Shown here: positions 7,550 through 15,650 of the stretch, in pieces | Layout of the letters: each line of letters starts with the position of its first letter | Numbering within the stretch: the first letter of the stretch is position 1 | NCBI RefSeq assembly: GCF_030815095.1 | Contig: NZ_JAUSWF010000008.1 | Location: 66,017 to 130,016, forward strand | DNA: 64,000 nt | Origin: Aedoeadaptatus ivorii | Lineage (GTDB): Bacteria; Bacillota; Clostridia; Tissierellales; Peptoniphilaceae | Direction: 5' to 3' | Position numbers and translations under genes: made by a program | The notes under the pieces: model-generated | Told to the model about the DNA's origin: nothing | The model's input: only the letters and a program-made list of their open reading frames with translations | The model's database searches: none

Positions 7550-10063
7550 GTGAGAAAGATCGTACAATTTGTAATCCTATGGGCGCAAAACTTCGTGCTC
7601 TACGCCACCATGGCGCAGACCGAAGCGGCCCTTTCCGCACTGAGCGCCGCCATGACCGCCGCCTTCGAGTACGGCGTGCTCACTGCCCTTCATACGAAGA
7701 AAAAGCTAGCCGCCACCTTGGGCGTATTCGGCATGGCCGCCAAACTCGCCCTACATATGTACTACCGCTATTACGGGAGCTTTCCCGACATCTACAAGAT
7801 GACCCAGGTCACCTACCTAAAAGATGTAAAGGAAGTCGTACTGGAGCTCATACACCCGCTATACCCGCTGTATTTGGCGCTGGGGATCGCCGCACTCGTC
7901 TTTATTCTACGGGATGCGGATGCGCCCAAAAAGCGCATATCGCCGGCGTGTTTTGTCGCGGCGGCGGCCCTCTACGGCATTTTGTTGGCGCTTCCCGGCA
8001 CCGATTACGGCCTTTATAGCGGCGCCGCACGGCAGATGGCGGCGAGCCTTTCGGATTACGGGCGGGCGCAAAAAGTCGCCTCTCTGGTCGCCGAAGAAGA
8101 CGACCTCGCGGCGGCCTATCCCGATTTGTTGACGCGCCTCGACCACAAAAACGCCTATACCGGCATCGGAAGCGGCAAGAATCTTTTGGTGATACAGGTC
8201 GAAAGTCTGCAGAACGACGTGATCGGGAAGCGATACAAAGGACAGGAAATCACTCCGCACTTAAACGCCCTGATCCGCGACCGGGGCAGCCTCTACTTTA
8301 CGGACTATATGCAGATGTTGGGGCTCGGCAACTCCTCGGACGCGGAGTTCGTCTCGCTCTTTAGCCTATATCCCAACAATCGCAAGGGCGCCTACAGTCT
8401 CTATGCCGACAAAGACTTATACGGCCTGATCGATATGGCGAAAAATCGCGGCTACGATACCTTTGCCATGCACGGCTACCGGGGCGACTTTTACCACCGC
8501 GATGCGGTCTATCCGAAGCTGGGATTCGACGAAATCGACTTGGGCGAATCATATGCCCAGGACGATAAGATGGGCATGGGGCTTTCGGACGGCAGTTTCT
8601 TTCGCCAATCCGCCGAGAAGCTGATCCAGCGCCGCGGCGCGGACGCCGACCCCTTTTTCGGCTTTATGATTACCCTTTCGAGCCACACGCCCTTTTACTG
8701 CCCCGACAAATACAAGGCGCTTGAGATCGATCCGTCGATCGAAGGGCATATTCTCGGCAATTATCTAAACGCCATTCACTATACCGACGAAGCATTGGGG
8801 CAATTTCTCGACGAACTGGATCGGGCCGGGATCTTAGAAAATACGGTGGTGGCGCTCTATGGCGACCACTTCGCCATGACCAAAAACGATCCGGAGCAGA
8901 CCGCGGACATGACCGCCTTTAACGGCAGGCCCTACGACTACGACGATATGATGAATATTCCGCTGATCGTGCACGTGCCGGGGGCGGATATACGAGAGAC
9001 GGTTAAAACCACAGGCTCGCAGCTGGATTTTCTGCCCACCATCGCGAACATTATGGGCTGGAACGACGAGATCGCCGTCCTCTTCGGCAGAGATCTCTTA
9101 GAGCCGCAGACGGAAGAACACCGCGTCCTGCAGCAGACCTATATGCTGAAAGGGTCGTATCTGTCGCAAGCAGAACTCTTTGAGATCACCCGAGACGGCC
9201 ATTTCGCCAATTCGCGCTATATCGACCGAACGAACAGAAAGCCGCTTGCCGTAAAGACGGCGGCGGAAAAAAGCGACGCGGCGAAAGAAACCATCGACCT
9301 TTCCAATGCGCTTTGCGAGACCGACCGCATCGGCGAGATGCGAAGGGCGGCGATGGAGGGAACAGAGCGGCTGGATGCGGCGCTAACCGTAATGCACGCC
9401 GGCGGCACCATAGACGGCATGCGCTACACCAATTTCAAGGAAACCCTGGACAAAGAGTATGCGGCGGGTAAGCGGTACTTCGAGATCGACCTGTCGGAGA
9501 CCACCGACGACCGTCTGGTCTGCATCCATTCCTGGGACGGCTATACGCAGAAGTTTTTCGGCTACGGCGGAAGCGAAGAGACGCCGGTGAGCCGGGCGGA
9601 ATTTCTGGCGCTCAAAGAACGCCACGGCTACACCCAGATGGACCTCTCCATGTTGCTGGACTGGTTTCGGGCGCATAAAGACGCGTATTTGATTACCGAT
9701 ATAAAGACCGACAATGTGCGCCATCTCGTGCGGGATTTCGCCGATGTGGAACCCGCCCTAAAGGCGCGCATTCTGCCCCAGATCTATGCCCAATCGGAAT
9801 ATGCGCCGGTGCGCCAGGCGGGCTTTGAGAAGATTCTCTATACCCTCTATCTTTCCGGAGACACGCCCCAAGAAGTGGCGGCATTTTATGACGCGGCGCG
9901 GCCCTATGCCATCACCGTGTCAGAACAAAAAGCGGAGGCGGGCTATGCCGATGTACTGCGCCGGGCGCAAATTCCCTACTATGTACACACCGTAAACGAC
10001 GCCGATGCCGCCAAGGCATGGATAAAAAAAGGAGCCATAGGGGTCTACACAGACCGCCTATAG
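7550..10063 (+). CDS. LTA-synthase-like sulfatase-fold protein fused to a glycerophosphodiesterase-like domain
   Basis: A membrane protein of 837 residues. Residues 1-150 hold about five hydrophobic segments, as in lipoteichoic acid synthases. Residues about 205-520 are the extracellular phosphoglycerol-transferase/sulfatase domain: E218 in VIQVES, the nucleophile region GNSSDAEF (260-267), H379 in LSSHTP, D439-H440 in YGDH. In LtaS-type enzymes the nucleophile is threonine in a G-K-T-S-D motif; here the aligned residue is serine (S262). Residues about 610-837 resemble a GDPD TIM barrel with H616 (HAGG), E645, D647 and H660. LtaS makes polyglycerol-phosphate on a lipid anchor; a cis-fused phosphodiesterase that could cut such a polymer is unusual. 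The GTG start is chosen because of GAGGTG at 7541. The exact substrate is unknown. Confidence 0.8.
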   Translation: MRKIVQFVILWAQNFVLYATMAQTEAALSALSAAMTAAFEYGVLTALHTKKKLAATLGVFGMAAKLALHMYYRYYGSFPDIYKMTQVTYLKDVKEVVLELIHPLYPLYLALGIAALVFILRDADAPKKRISPACFVAAAALYGILLALPGTDYGLYSGAARQMAASLSDYGRAQKVASLVAEEDDLAAAYPDLLTRLDHKNAYTGIGSGKNLLVIQVESLQNDVIGKRYKGQEITPHLNALIRDRGSLYFTDYMQMLGLGNSSDAEFVSLFSLYPNNRKGAYSLYADKDLYGLIDMAKNRGYDTFAMHGYRGDFYHRDAVYPKLGFDEIDLGESYAQDDKMGMGLSDGSFFRQSAEKLIQRRGADADPFFGFMITLSSHTPFYCPDKYKALEIDPSIEGHILGNYLNAIHYTDEALGQFLDELDRAGILENTVVALYGDHFAMTKNDPEQTADMTAFNGRPYDYDDMMNIPLIVHVPGADIRETVKTTGSQLDFLPTIANIMGWNDEIAVLFGRDLLEPQTEEHRVLQQTYMLKGSYLSQAELFEITRDGHFANSRYIDRTNRKPLAVKTAAEKSDAAKETIDLSNALCETDRIGEMRRAAMEGTERLDAALTVMHAGGTIDGMRYTNFKETLDKEYAAGKRYFEIDLSETTDDRLVCIHSWDGYTQKFFGYGGSEETPVSRAEFLALKERHGYTQMDLSMLLDWFRAHKDAYLITDIKTDNVRHLVRDFADVEPALKARILPQIYAQSEYAPVRQAGFEKILYTLYLSGDTPQEVAAFYDAARPYAITVSEQKAEAGYADVLRRAQIPYYVHTVNDADAAKAWIKKGAIGVYTDRL

Positions 10064-10072
10064 CTCTTTTTT
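10024..10072. terminator. Bidirectional terminator lying inside both convergent coding ends
   Basis: A-run 10024-10030, then GGAGC...GGTCT (10031-10045), loop ACAC, AGACC...AGCTC (10051-10066), then a T-run. The hairpin sits within the last codons of the synthase-like gene and over the last codons of the opposing transporter gene, and each strand has a T-run after it. Confidence 0.8.
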
Positions 10073-10954
10073 CTTGCGTTTGTCGGGCAGATTCAATAAA
10101 AATACCGAGACCAAAATCAGCGCCATGCCCAATAGATCCGTCGGCGTAAAGGCCAGATGATAGATAAAGACCGCCACCAGGGTCGAAAAAATCGGCTCCG
10201 AAAGGGAGAAGATGCCCGAGCGGGTGGGTCCGGTGAGGCGCGCGCCTTCCATAAAGCTCCAGAAGGGGACGAGGGTGCCGCCGAAGATGCAAAAAAGCAC
10301 CGCCGCGATCGATTCCTTGTCCCAGATGACGGCGGAAAAATCCGGTCGCGTCGCGAGGAACAAGAAGCCGCCGGCGAGGAGCATCGACGGCCCCAAGATT
10401 TCCATAGAATGGTAGGTCTTCGAGAGGCCGGTGGGAGCGAGGTTAAAATTGGCGAAGCCCACCGCCGAGACCGTGCCCCATAAGAGCGCCTGTTTGCTGA
10501 TGGCGAGGCTGTAGGGATCGCCGCCGGTGACCATAAAGAAGAGCCCCGCCGAGCAGAGCAAAAGGGAAAAATAGACGATGGGTCGCGGCGCCGTGCGGGT
10601 CGTAATCGACGCATAGGCGATAATGATAAACAGCCCCGCATATTGCATCAATGTCGCCGAAGGCGCATTGGAATGGGAGATGGCGGAAAAATAGCCGAAC
10701 TGCATACACAGGATCCCGCCCAGGGCGTAGAGCACAAAGGGCGGCCAGTTTTCGCGTTTGCGGACCACGCGAAAGGCGTAGCGGCCGCTGCGGAATAAGT
10801 CCGTTAAAAAAAGTACCACGCCGACGGCTGTGAGTCGGATTACGACCAAAACTTCCGGCGTAAAGTTTTTGTATTCGAATATGTAACCGCCGACGTTACC
10901 GTTGAGTGCCCACAGCAAGGTACATAGGGAAATGTAAAATAATCCTTTCAGCAT
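10058..10954 (-). CDS. EamA/DMT-family transporter
   Basis: A 298-residue inner-membrane protein with about ten hydrophobic helices in two EamA repeats, beginning MLKGLFYISLCTLLWALNG, where the WALNG-type motif in the first helix is common in the family. Such proteins export or exchange small metabolites; the substrate cannot be told from sequence. The start at 10954 is chosen because GGAGG lies just before it on the minus strand; an ATG ten codons further out would sit upstream of that site. The stop overlaps the end of the convergent synthase-like gene by six bases. Confidence 0.85.
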   Translation of the reverse strand: MLKGLFYISLCTLLWALNGNVGGYIFEYKNFTPEVLVVIRLTAVGVVLFLTDLFRSGRYAFRVVRKRENWPPFVLYALGGILCMQFGYFSAISHSNAPSATLMQYAGLFIIIAYASITTRTAPRPIVYFSLLLCSAGLFFMVTGGDPYSLAISKQALLWGTVSAVGFANFNLAPTGLSKTYHSMEILGPSMLLAGGFLFLATRPDFSAVIWDKESIAAVLFCIFGGTLVPFWSFMEGARLTGPTRSGIFSLSEPIFSTLVAVFIYHLAFTPTDLLGMALILVSVFLLNLPDKRKKKEL

Positions 10955-11025
10955 AAAAAACCTCCTTCCCCTCCATGGTAACACGGAGACGAGAGGGAAA
11001 ACAGCGCTTTGTGATTATTCTCTTC

Positions 11026-11054
11026 TTGACTTTCGGGCCCTGGACGAATACAAT
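11026..11054 (+). promoter_or_regulatory. Promoter of rpsF-ssb-rpsR
   Basis: TTGACT (11026-11031), 17-base spacer, TACAAT (11049-11054): a close match to a vegetative sigma-A promoter, about 57 bases upstream of the rpsF start. Confidence 0.85.
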
Positions 11055-11062
11055 AAATCAGA

Positions 11063-11098
11063 TGGATATCCTTGCTCAGAAATGAGCCGTCAGTCCAC
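11063..11098 (+). promoter_or_regulatory. Possible S6:S18 autoregulatory leader
   Basis: In the rpsF 5' leader, GCTCA (11074-11078), a GAAA tetraloop and TGAGC (11083-11087) form a hairpin followed directly by CCG, with TGGA (11063) able to pair with TCCA (11094). A stem next to an unpaired CCG is the hallmark of the S6:S18-binding motif found ahead of rpsF in many bacteria, which mimics 16S rRNA. Assignment rests on this local pattern only. Confidence 0.6.
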
Positions 11099-11111
11099 AA
11101 GGAGGTGAAAC

Positions 11112-11396
11112 ATGAACAAATATGAAATCGTCCTTATGTTCTATCCCGACGTCGATGCCGATGTACGCGAAAAGCACTTGGAAAGGCTCAAGAAGATCAT
11201 CGAAGACAACGGCAGCATCCAAACGGCAGATGAATGGGGAAACCGAAAACTCGCTTACGAAATCGAATACTACAAGGAAGCATATTACGTACTCATGGAG
11301 TTTGAGGCACAACCGGAAGCGATCAAAGAGTTGGCGCGTATCGCCGGCATTTTGGATTCCGTAATGCGTCATATGATCGTCCGCGTAGATGAATAA
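11112..11396 (+). CDS. rpsF: 30S ribosomal protein S6
   Basis: S6 binds S18 on the 30S platform. The 94-residue protein opens MNKYEIVLMFYPD and has the ferredoxin-like fold motif DEWGNRKLAYEIEYYKEAYYVL. AAGGAGGTG precedes ATG 11112. It heads the rpsF-ssb-rpsR operon, in which the two partners S6 and S18 are co-expressed. Confidence 0.97.
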   Translation: MNKYEIVLMFYPDVDADVREKHLERLKKIIEDNGSIQTADEWGNRKLAYEIEYYKEAYYVLMEFEAQPEAIKELARIAGILDSVMRHMIVRVDE

Positions 11397-11416
11397 GAAA
11401 CGGGATTGGTGATATC

Positions 11417-11902
11417 GTGAATTTAGTTGTACTCTACGGAAGATTGACCAGAGAACCGGAATTACGTTACAGTCAAAGCGGCGTTGCCAATACATTTATT
11501 ACCATAGCCGTGGATCGGGGCATGAGCCGAGAAAAGCGCCAACAAGCGGAAGCCTCGGGTCAACCCACCGCCGATTTTATCGCCGTAAAGGCCTTCGGAA
11601 AGACCGCGGAACTCTTGGGGAACTATTTCCACAAGGGCAATCGCATTGCCGTAGAAGGCCGCATCAATACGGGCAGCTACGAGAAAAACGGCGAACGCAT
11701 TTACACCACGGATATCGTGGCGAACCGGGTGCATTTCATCGAATCTGCGCAGGAAGCGGGAAATGCCGGCGGCAATTACCAAAACACGCCGACCAATATG
11801 GCCTATCAATCCGAGGGACAGGACGCGTCCCGCAACAATTTCGGACCCAAGTCCGATGATGAAGGGTACTACCCGATCGACAACAATGATATCCCATTTT
11901 AA
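11417..11902 (+). CDS. ssb: Single-stranded DNA-binding protein
   Basis: Coats single-stranded DNA in replication and repair and recruits partners through its C-terminal tip. Residues 1-105 form the OB fold (MNLVVLYGRLTREPELRYS, then GRINTGSYEKNGERIYTTDIVA in pieces); the linker is Asn/Gln-rich; the tail ends DNNDIPF, the partner-binding tip. GTG 11417 is the start. 161 residues is normal. Sandwiched between rpsF and rpsR as in Bacillus. Confidence 0.97.
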   Translation: MNLVVLYGRLTREPELRYSQSGVANTFITIAVDRGMSREKRQQAEASGQPTADFIAVKAFGKTAELLGNYFHKGNRIAVEGRINTGSYEKNGERIYTTDIVANRVHFIESAQEAGNAGGNYQNTPTNMAYQSEGQDASRNNFGPKSDDEGYYPIDNNDIPF

Positions 11903-11912
11903 CTATAGTTAA
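11899..11912. repeat. 14-bp perfect palindrome at the ssb stop codon
   Basis: TTAACTATAGTTAA covers the ssb TAA stop (11900-11902) and ends just before the rpsR ribosome-binding site. It may be chance or a weak operator or processing site. Confidence 0.35.
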
Positions 11913-11923
11913 GGGGTGAGAAC

Positions 11924-12148
11924 ATGCAAAGAAGATACCGTTCCAGAAAAAAAGTCTGCATTTACTGTGCGGATAAGGACAAGGCAATCGACTACAAGGA
12001 TACGCAAACCTTGAAGAGATTTATTTCCGATCGCGGAAAGATCCTTCCCCGTCGCGTAACCGGCGCTTGTGCAAAGCACCAAAGAAAGATTACCACCGCC
12101 GTAAAACGGGCAAGACAAATCGCTTTGTTGCCTTACAGCGCAGACTGA
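11924..12148 (+). CDS. rpsR: 30S ribosomal protein S18
   Basis: The 74-residue protein carries KVCIYCADKDKAIDYKD near the N-terminus and RGKILPRRVTGACAKHQRK, the S18 signature. Cys pairs at the N-terminal CxxC and at GACAKH suggest the zinc-binding form. AAGGGGTGAG precedes ATG 11924. Partner of S6 encoded upstream. Confidence 0.96.
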   Translation: MQRRYRSRKKVCIYCADKDKAIDYKDTQTLKRFISDRGKILPRRVTGACAKHQRKITTAVKRARQIALLPYSAD

Positions 12149-12163
12149 TACAGAACAAAGAGC

Positions 12164-12187
12164 ACTCCGCATTTGCGGAGTTTTTTT
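12164..12187 (+). terminator. Intrinsic terminator after rpsR
   Basis: ACTCCGC (12164-12170), loop ATTT, GCGGAG (12175-12180) and a run of seven or more T. Confidence 0.9.
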
Positions 12188-12282
12188 GTCAAAACTTTGA
12201 GGGCAACAGGGGTGCATGGCGCAAATAGTTTATAGATCTCCTGCGCGGAATATGATAAACTGATACGGTATGAGGTGATATA

Positions 12283-13203
12283 TTGTTTCGAGATATACGC
12301 GGCTTGCGGGCGGCCAAGCTGTTTTTATATGCCATACTGCTGACGGCGGGCGGGGTGTTTTTCCCCGTGCTGTTCGCATTTATACCGGCACTGTTTGTAT
12401 CGGAAATGCGCCTGCAGGGCGTATTGCCCGTCTCCGCGCTTTTTGTCGGCGTCTGCGTGATCGTCGGCTTTCTTATGGACCCCATGCTGGGGCTGTCGCT
12501 CCTTACGACGATGGGGCCGTTGATCTTGATCTTGGATTACTGCATGCGCACCGACCGCCCCGTGGATAAGACGCTGCTCGCGGGCGCGGCGATCTTTCTG
12601 ATCGGGCTCGGATTTGTCCTATACCGATCGGGCGCGCTCGCCTCCATTCGAAGCGGAGAGATGCTCAAGCAGATCTACGCCGTACAAAAAGACGTACTCA
12701 GAGAGACGGAGCTTTCCGCCATGGAAAAAAACCGCATGGCGATCTACCTGGGAGGCGTCCTGCGCCGCGTCTTCGATCTTCTGCCCGCCTTCTTTTTGCT
12801 GACGGGACTGGGCGTCTCGTACACGTCCTATCGCCTGGGCGGCAGAAATATGCGCGCATTCGGCGAGAAGGTCATTTGTCCCGGGCCGTTTTTTCTGCTC
12901 AGAGTGCCCAAGATGCCGGTCCTTGCGGGGGTGGCGGCACTCGCGACCGCTTTTCTTATGAACCTTCTGTTCGACTTAGGCATACAGGTCTTTTTGCTGA
13001 ACGGCATCGTCCTTTTGTCGGGACTGCTGTCTTTTCAGGGGATGAGCATCGTAAACTTTTATCTCTTGCGTTTTGTGCCCTCCCCGATCTTGCGGGGCGT
13101 GATTATGATCCTGACTCCGATCCTGCCCATCGGACAGATGGCACTCAGCGCCCTGGGACTGTTGGATCAGGCGCTGGACATTCGGGGCATAGAAGGAGTG
13201 TGA
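12283..13203 (+). CDS. DUF2232 (YybS-like) polytopic membrane protein
   Basis: A 306-residue protein with about eight hydrophobic helices and no obvious catalytic motif. Its place directly before a gdpP homologue and then rplI and dnaB matches the yybS-gdpP(yybT)-rplI-dnaC order of Bacillus, and topology fits DUF2232/YybS. The function of this family is not known; some members are predicted S-component-like transporters. The start is TTG 12283 behind TGAGGTGA (12271-12278). An isolated TATGAT at 12251 is the likely -10 box. Confidence 0.75.
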   Translation: MFRDIRGLRAAKLFLYAILLTAGGVFFPVLFAFIPALFVSEMRLQGVLPVSALFVGVCVIVGFLMDPMLGLSLLTTMGPLILILDYCMRTDRPVDKTLLAGAAIFLIGLGFVLYRSGALASIRSGEMLKQIYAVQKDVLRETELSAMEKNRMAIYLGGVLRRVFDLLPAFFLLTGLGVSYTSYRLGGRNMRAFGEKVICPGPFFLLRVPKMPVLAGVAALATAFLMNLLFDLGIQVFLLNGIVLLSGLLSFQGMSIVNFYLLRFVPSPILRGVIMILTPILPIGQMALSALGLLDQALDIRGIEGV

Positions 13204-13209
13204 CCGACG

Positions 13210-15207
13210 GTGGACCCACAAAGATTTAGCTTAAAGGACTTCCGCCTGTATTTGGCGGTAAGCGGCGTCACGGCGGTGGCACTGTTTACCTACAACCGGA
13301 TTCTGGGCACCGTCGCCCTGATCCTCACCGCGATCTGCGCCTATTACGCCTATAACAGCGCAAAGCGATACAATCAGGAACTCGACGACCGGATCAAATA
13401 TCTGCATAAAGACTTTGAGAAGGTCACCGAACAGACCGTATTTGCCATGCCCTTTCCCATGGCGGTCACCGACGAGGCGGGAAAGATTTTGTGGCACAAT
13501 TCCCGTTTTTCCAAGTTATGGGATACGAGCAGTTTACAAGGGGAATTCTTGCCCAAACTCGTCGACGATCTCGCCACCGAAGAAAAGGGCCTAAAGGCCA
13601 TCGAATCGGGCGAGGAAATCACCGTCGCCGAAAATCCCTATGCCGCCTACAGCAATTTGGTGGCGCTCTCGCGAAACGGCAAGGAGGACAATCTCTGTCT
13701 GTTTTATTTCGTCGACCGTAAGGAATACAAGGATCTCGAGCTCCTCTATACCGACACGCGCGGCGTCGTCTTGGTGGTGGAAGTCGACAATTTCGACGAA
13801 GTGGTCGACGGCGCCCCCACCTCCAAGCGGCCCCTGTTGATCGCAGAAATCGACCACAGCATCAACGAGTACTTTCGCTCCCGCAACGCCCTCGTGCGCA
13901 AGTTCCAGGAGGATATGTACTTGATCGTAATGCGCGAGATGGATCTCGAGTCGGTGTATGCGCAGAAGTTCGACATCTTGGACACCATGCGGGAAATCGA
14001 CGCGGGCAATACAATCAGCGTTACCATCTCCGCCGGCGTAAGCCGACCGGGCCTAGCCTTTATCGACGCCTATCGCGAGGCGGACACCTGTCTCGACGTG
14101 GCGCTGGGCCGCGGCGGCGACCAAGTGGTCGTACAGACCGAAGACAACTACGCCTATTTCGGCGGCAAGAGCAAGGCGGTGGAAAAGCGAAACAAGGTGA
14201 AGGCGCGGGTGCTGGGAATCGCCCTGCGCCAGCTGATCGAAAAAGCGCCCCGTGTCTTCGTCATGGGCCATACCAATCCCGATATGGACTCCATCGGCGC
14301 CGCCGTCGGCGTAATGCGTGCCGTCGCCAATCAGAAGAAAGAGGGCTATATCGTCCTCAAAGAATCCAATCCTTCCATCGACGTGCTGATGAAGCGCATG
14401 CAGGCGGAAGCGCCGGAACTGTACGCACGCATTATACCCGGCACGCGGGCGGAAGAGCTGATCCGCCAAGGGGATCTGTTGATCCTCGTCGACAACCACA
14501 AGCCCTCGTTTACGGAGTATCCGCCGATCTTGGAAAAGACGGTCAATGTCGTCGTGGTGGATCACCACCGGCGGGGCAAGGAGTTTGTCACAGACCCCGT
14601 GCTTTCCTATGTGGAGCCCTACGCATCCTCGACCTGCGAGCTGATCACCGAGATGCTCACCTATATGTATAAGGACGTGGAGCTTACGGATTTTGAAGCG
14701 GACGCTTTGATGAGCGGCATTGTAGTGGATACGAAGAACTTTACCTTCCGCACCGGCGTGCGCACCTTCGAGGCGGCCTCCGCCCTAAAGCGCAGCGGCG
14801 CCGATATGTCCAAGGTCCGCTTTTTGTTCGAAGACGATTACGACACCATCGTCTCTCGCGCCGAAGTGGTACACAATGCGCGGATCGTTTTCGACAACAT
14901 TGCGATTTCTCGCCTGGTCGACGATATGCCCAATTCGGTGCTCGTCAGCGCCCAGGCGGCGGATGAGCTCTTGGGAATTCACGGTGTTAAGGCCTCCTTT
15001 GTTCTCAATCAGAAGAAAGGGGTCGTTCACATATCCGGACGCAGTTTCGGCGAGATCAGCGTACAGCTGATTCTCGAAAGATTGGGCGGCGGCGGCCATC
15101 TCAATATGGCTGGCGCCCAAATCGAAGGGGAAGATATCGACGAAGTGGAACACCGCCTCGTCGAATCGATACAATGGTATTTAGATAAAGGAGAGAAAGA
15201 ATCATGA
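13210..15207 (+). CDS. gdpP: Cyclic-di-AMP phosphodiesterase GdpP
   Basis: Hydrolyses the second messenger c-di-AMP, which controls potassium, osmolyte and cell-wall balance. Two membrane helices lie at about residues 10-50, a PAS-like domain at 75-150 (heme-binding in relatives), a degenerate GGDEF domain at about 170-300 lacking the GGDEF motif, then DHH (HTNPDMDS near 354; VDHHRRG near 450) and DHHA1 (GGGGHLNMAGA near 626). 665 residues is the usual length. GTG 13210 is the start, six bases after the YybS-like gene; its last four bases overlap the rplI start (ATGA). Confidence 0.95.
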   Translation: MDPQRFSLKDFRLYLAVSGVTAVALFTYNRILGTVALILTAICAYYAYNSAKRYNQELDDRIKYLHKDFEKVTEQTVFAMPFPMAVTDEAGKILWHNSRFSKLWDTSSLQGEFLPKLVDDLATEEKGLKAIESGEEITVAENPYAAYSNLVALSRNGKEDNLCLFYFVDRKEYKDLELLYTDTRGVVLVVEVDNFDEVVDGAPTSKRPLLIAEIDHSINEYFRSRNALVRKFQEDMYLIVMREMDLESVYAQKFDILDTMREIDAGNTISVTISAGVSRPGLAFIDAYREADTCLDVALGRGGDQVVVQTEDNYAYFGGKSKAVEKRNKVKARVLGIALRQLIEKAPRVFVMGHTNPDMDSIGAAVGVMRAVANQKKEGYIVLKESNPSIDVLMKRMQAEAPELYARIIPGTRAEELIRQGDLLILVDNHKPSFTEYPPILEKTVNVVVVDHHRRGKEFVTDPVLSYVEPYASSTCELITEMLTYMYKDVELTDFEADALMSGIVVDTKNFTFRTGVRTFEAASALKRSGADMSKVRFLFEDDYDTIVSRAEVVHNARIVFDNIAISRLVDDMPNSVLVSAQAADELLGIHGVKASFVLNQKKGVVHISGRSFGEISVQLILERLGGGGHLNMAGAQIEGEDIDEVEHRLVESIQWYLDKGEKES

Positions 15208-15650
15208 AAATCATCTTATTGGAAGACATCAACAAATTGGGTAAGGAAGGCGACCTCGTAGACGCCAAGCCCGGTTACGCCCGTAACTACCTCTTTCCCC
15301 GGAAGATGGCTGTAGAAGCGACGCCCGAAAACATGGAAAACTGGAAAGAAATGAAGGCAAAGGAAGCCGCCGACGAACAAGCGCGCGTCGAAAAGGCACA
15401 AGAAACCAAGGCCCTCCTCGAATCCAAGAGCATCGCGCTTACGGCAAAGGGCGGAGAAGGCGGAAAGCTCTTCGGCGCCATTACCACCAAAGACATCGCC
15501 GGCAAGGTCGAAGAAGTCTTCGGCGTAAAGCTCGACAAGAAGAAGATCGACCTTTCCGACAATATCAAGACCGTCGGCAACCACACCGTTCCCGTCAAAC
15601 TGCACGGTGACATCAACGCGGATCTGACCGTCGTCGTCGAAGCGGAATAA
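15204..15650 (+). CDS. rplI: 50S ribosomal protein L9
   Basis: The 148-residue sequence has the N-terminal L9 domain (KIILLEDINKLGKEGDLVDA, then GYARNYLFPRKMA), a long connecting helix and the C-terminal domain. L9 reaches out from the L1 stalk base and limits frameshifting and ribosome stacking. It overlaps gdpP by 4 bases and dnaB by one base (TAATG), so the three are translationally coupled. AAAGGAGAG lies upstream within gdpP. Confidence 0.96.
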   Translation: MKIILLEDINKLGKEGDLVDAKPGYARNYLFPRKMAVEATPENMENWKEMKAKEAADEQARVEKAQETKALLESKSIALTAKGGEGGKLFGAITTKDIAGKVEEVFGVKLDKKKIDLSDNIKTVGNHTVPVKLHGDINADLTVVVEAE

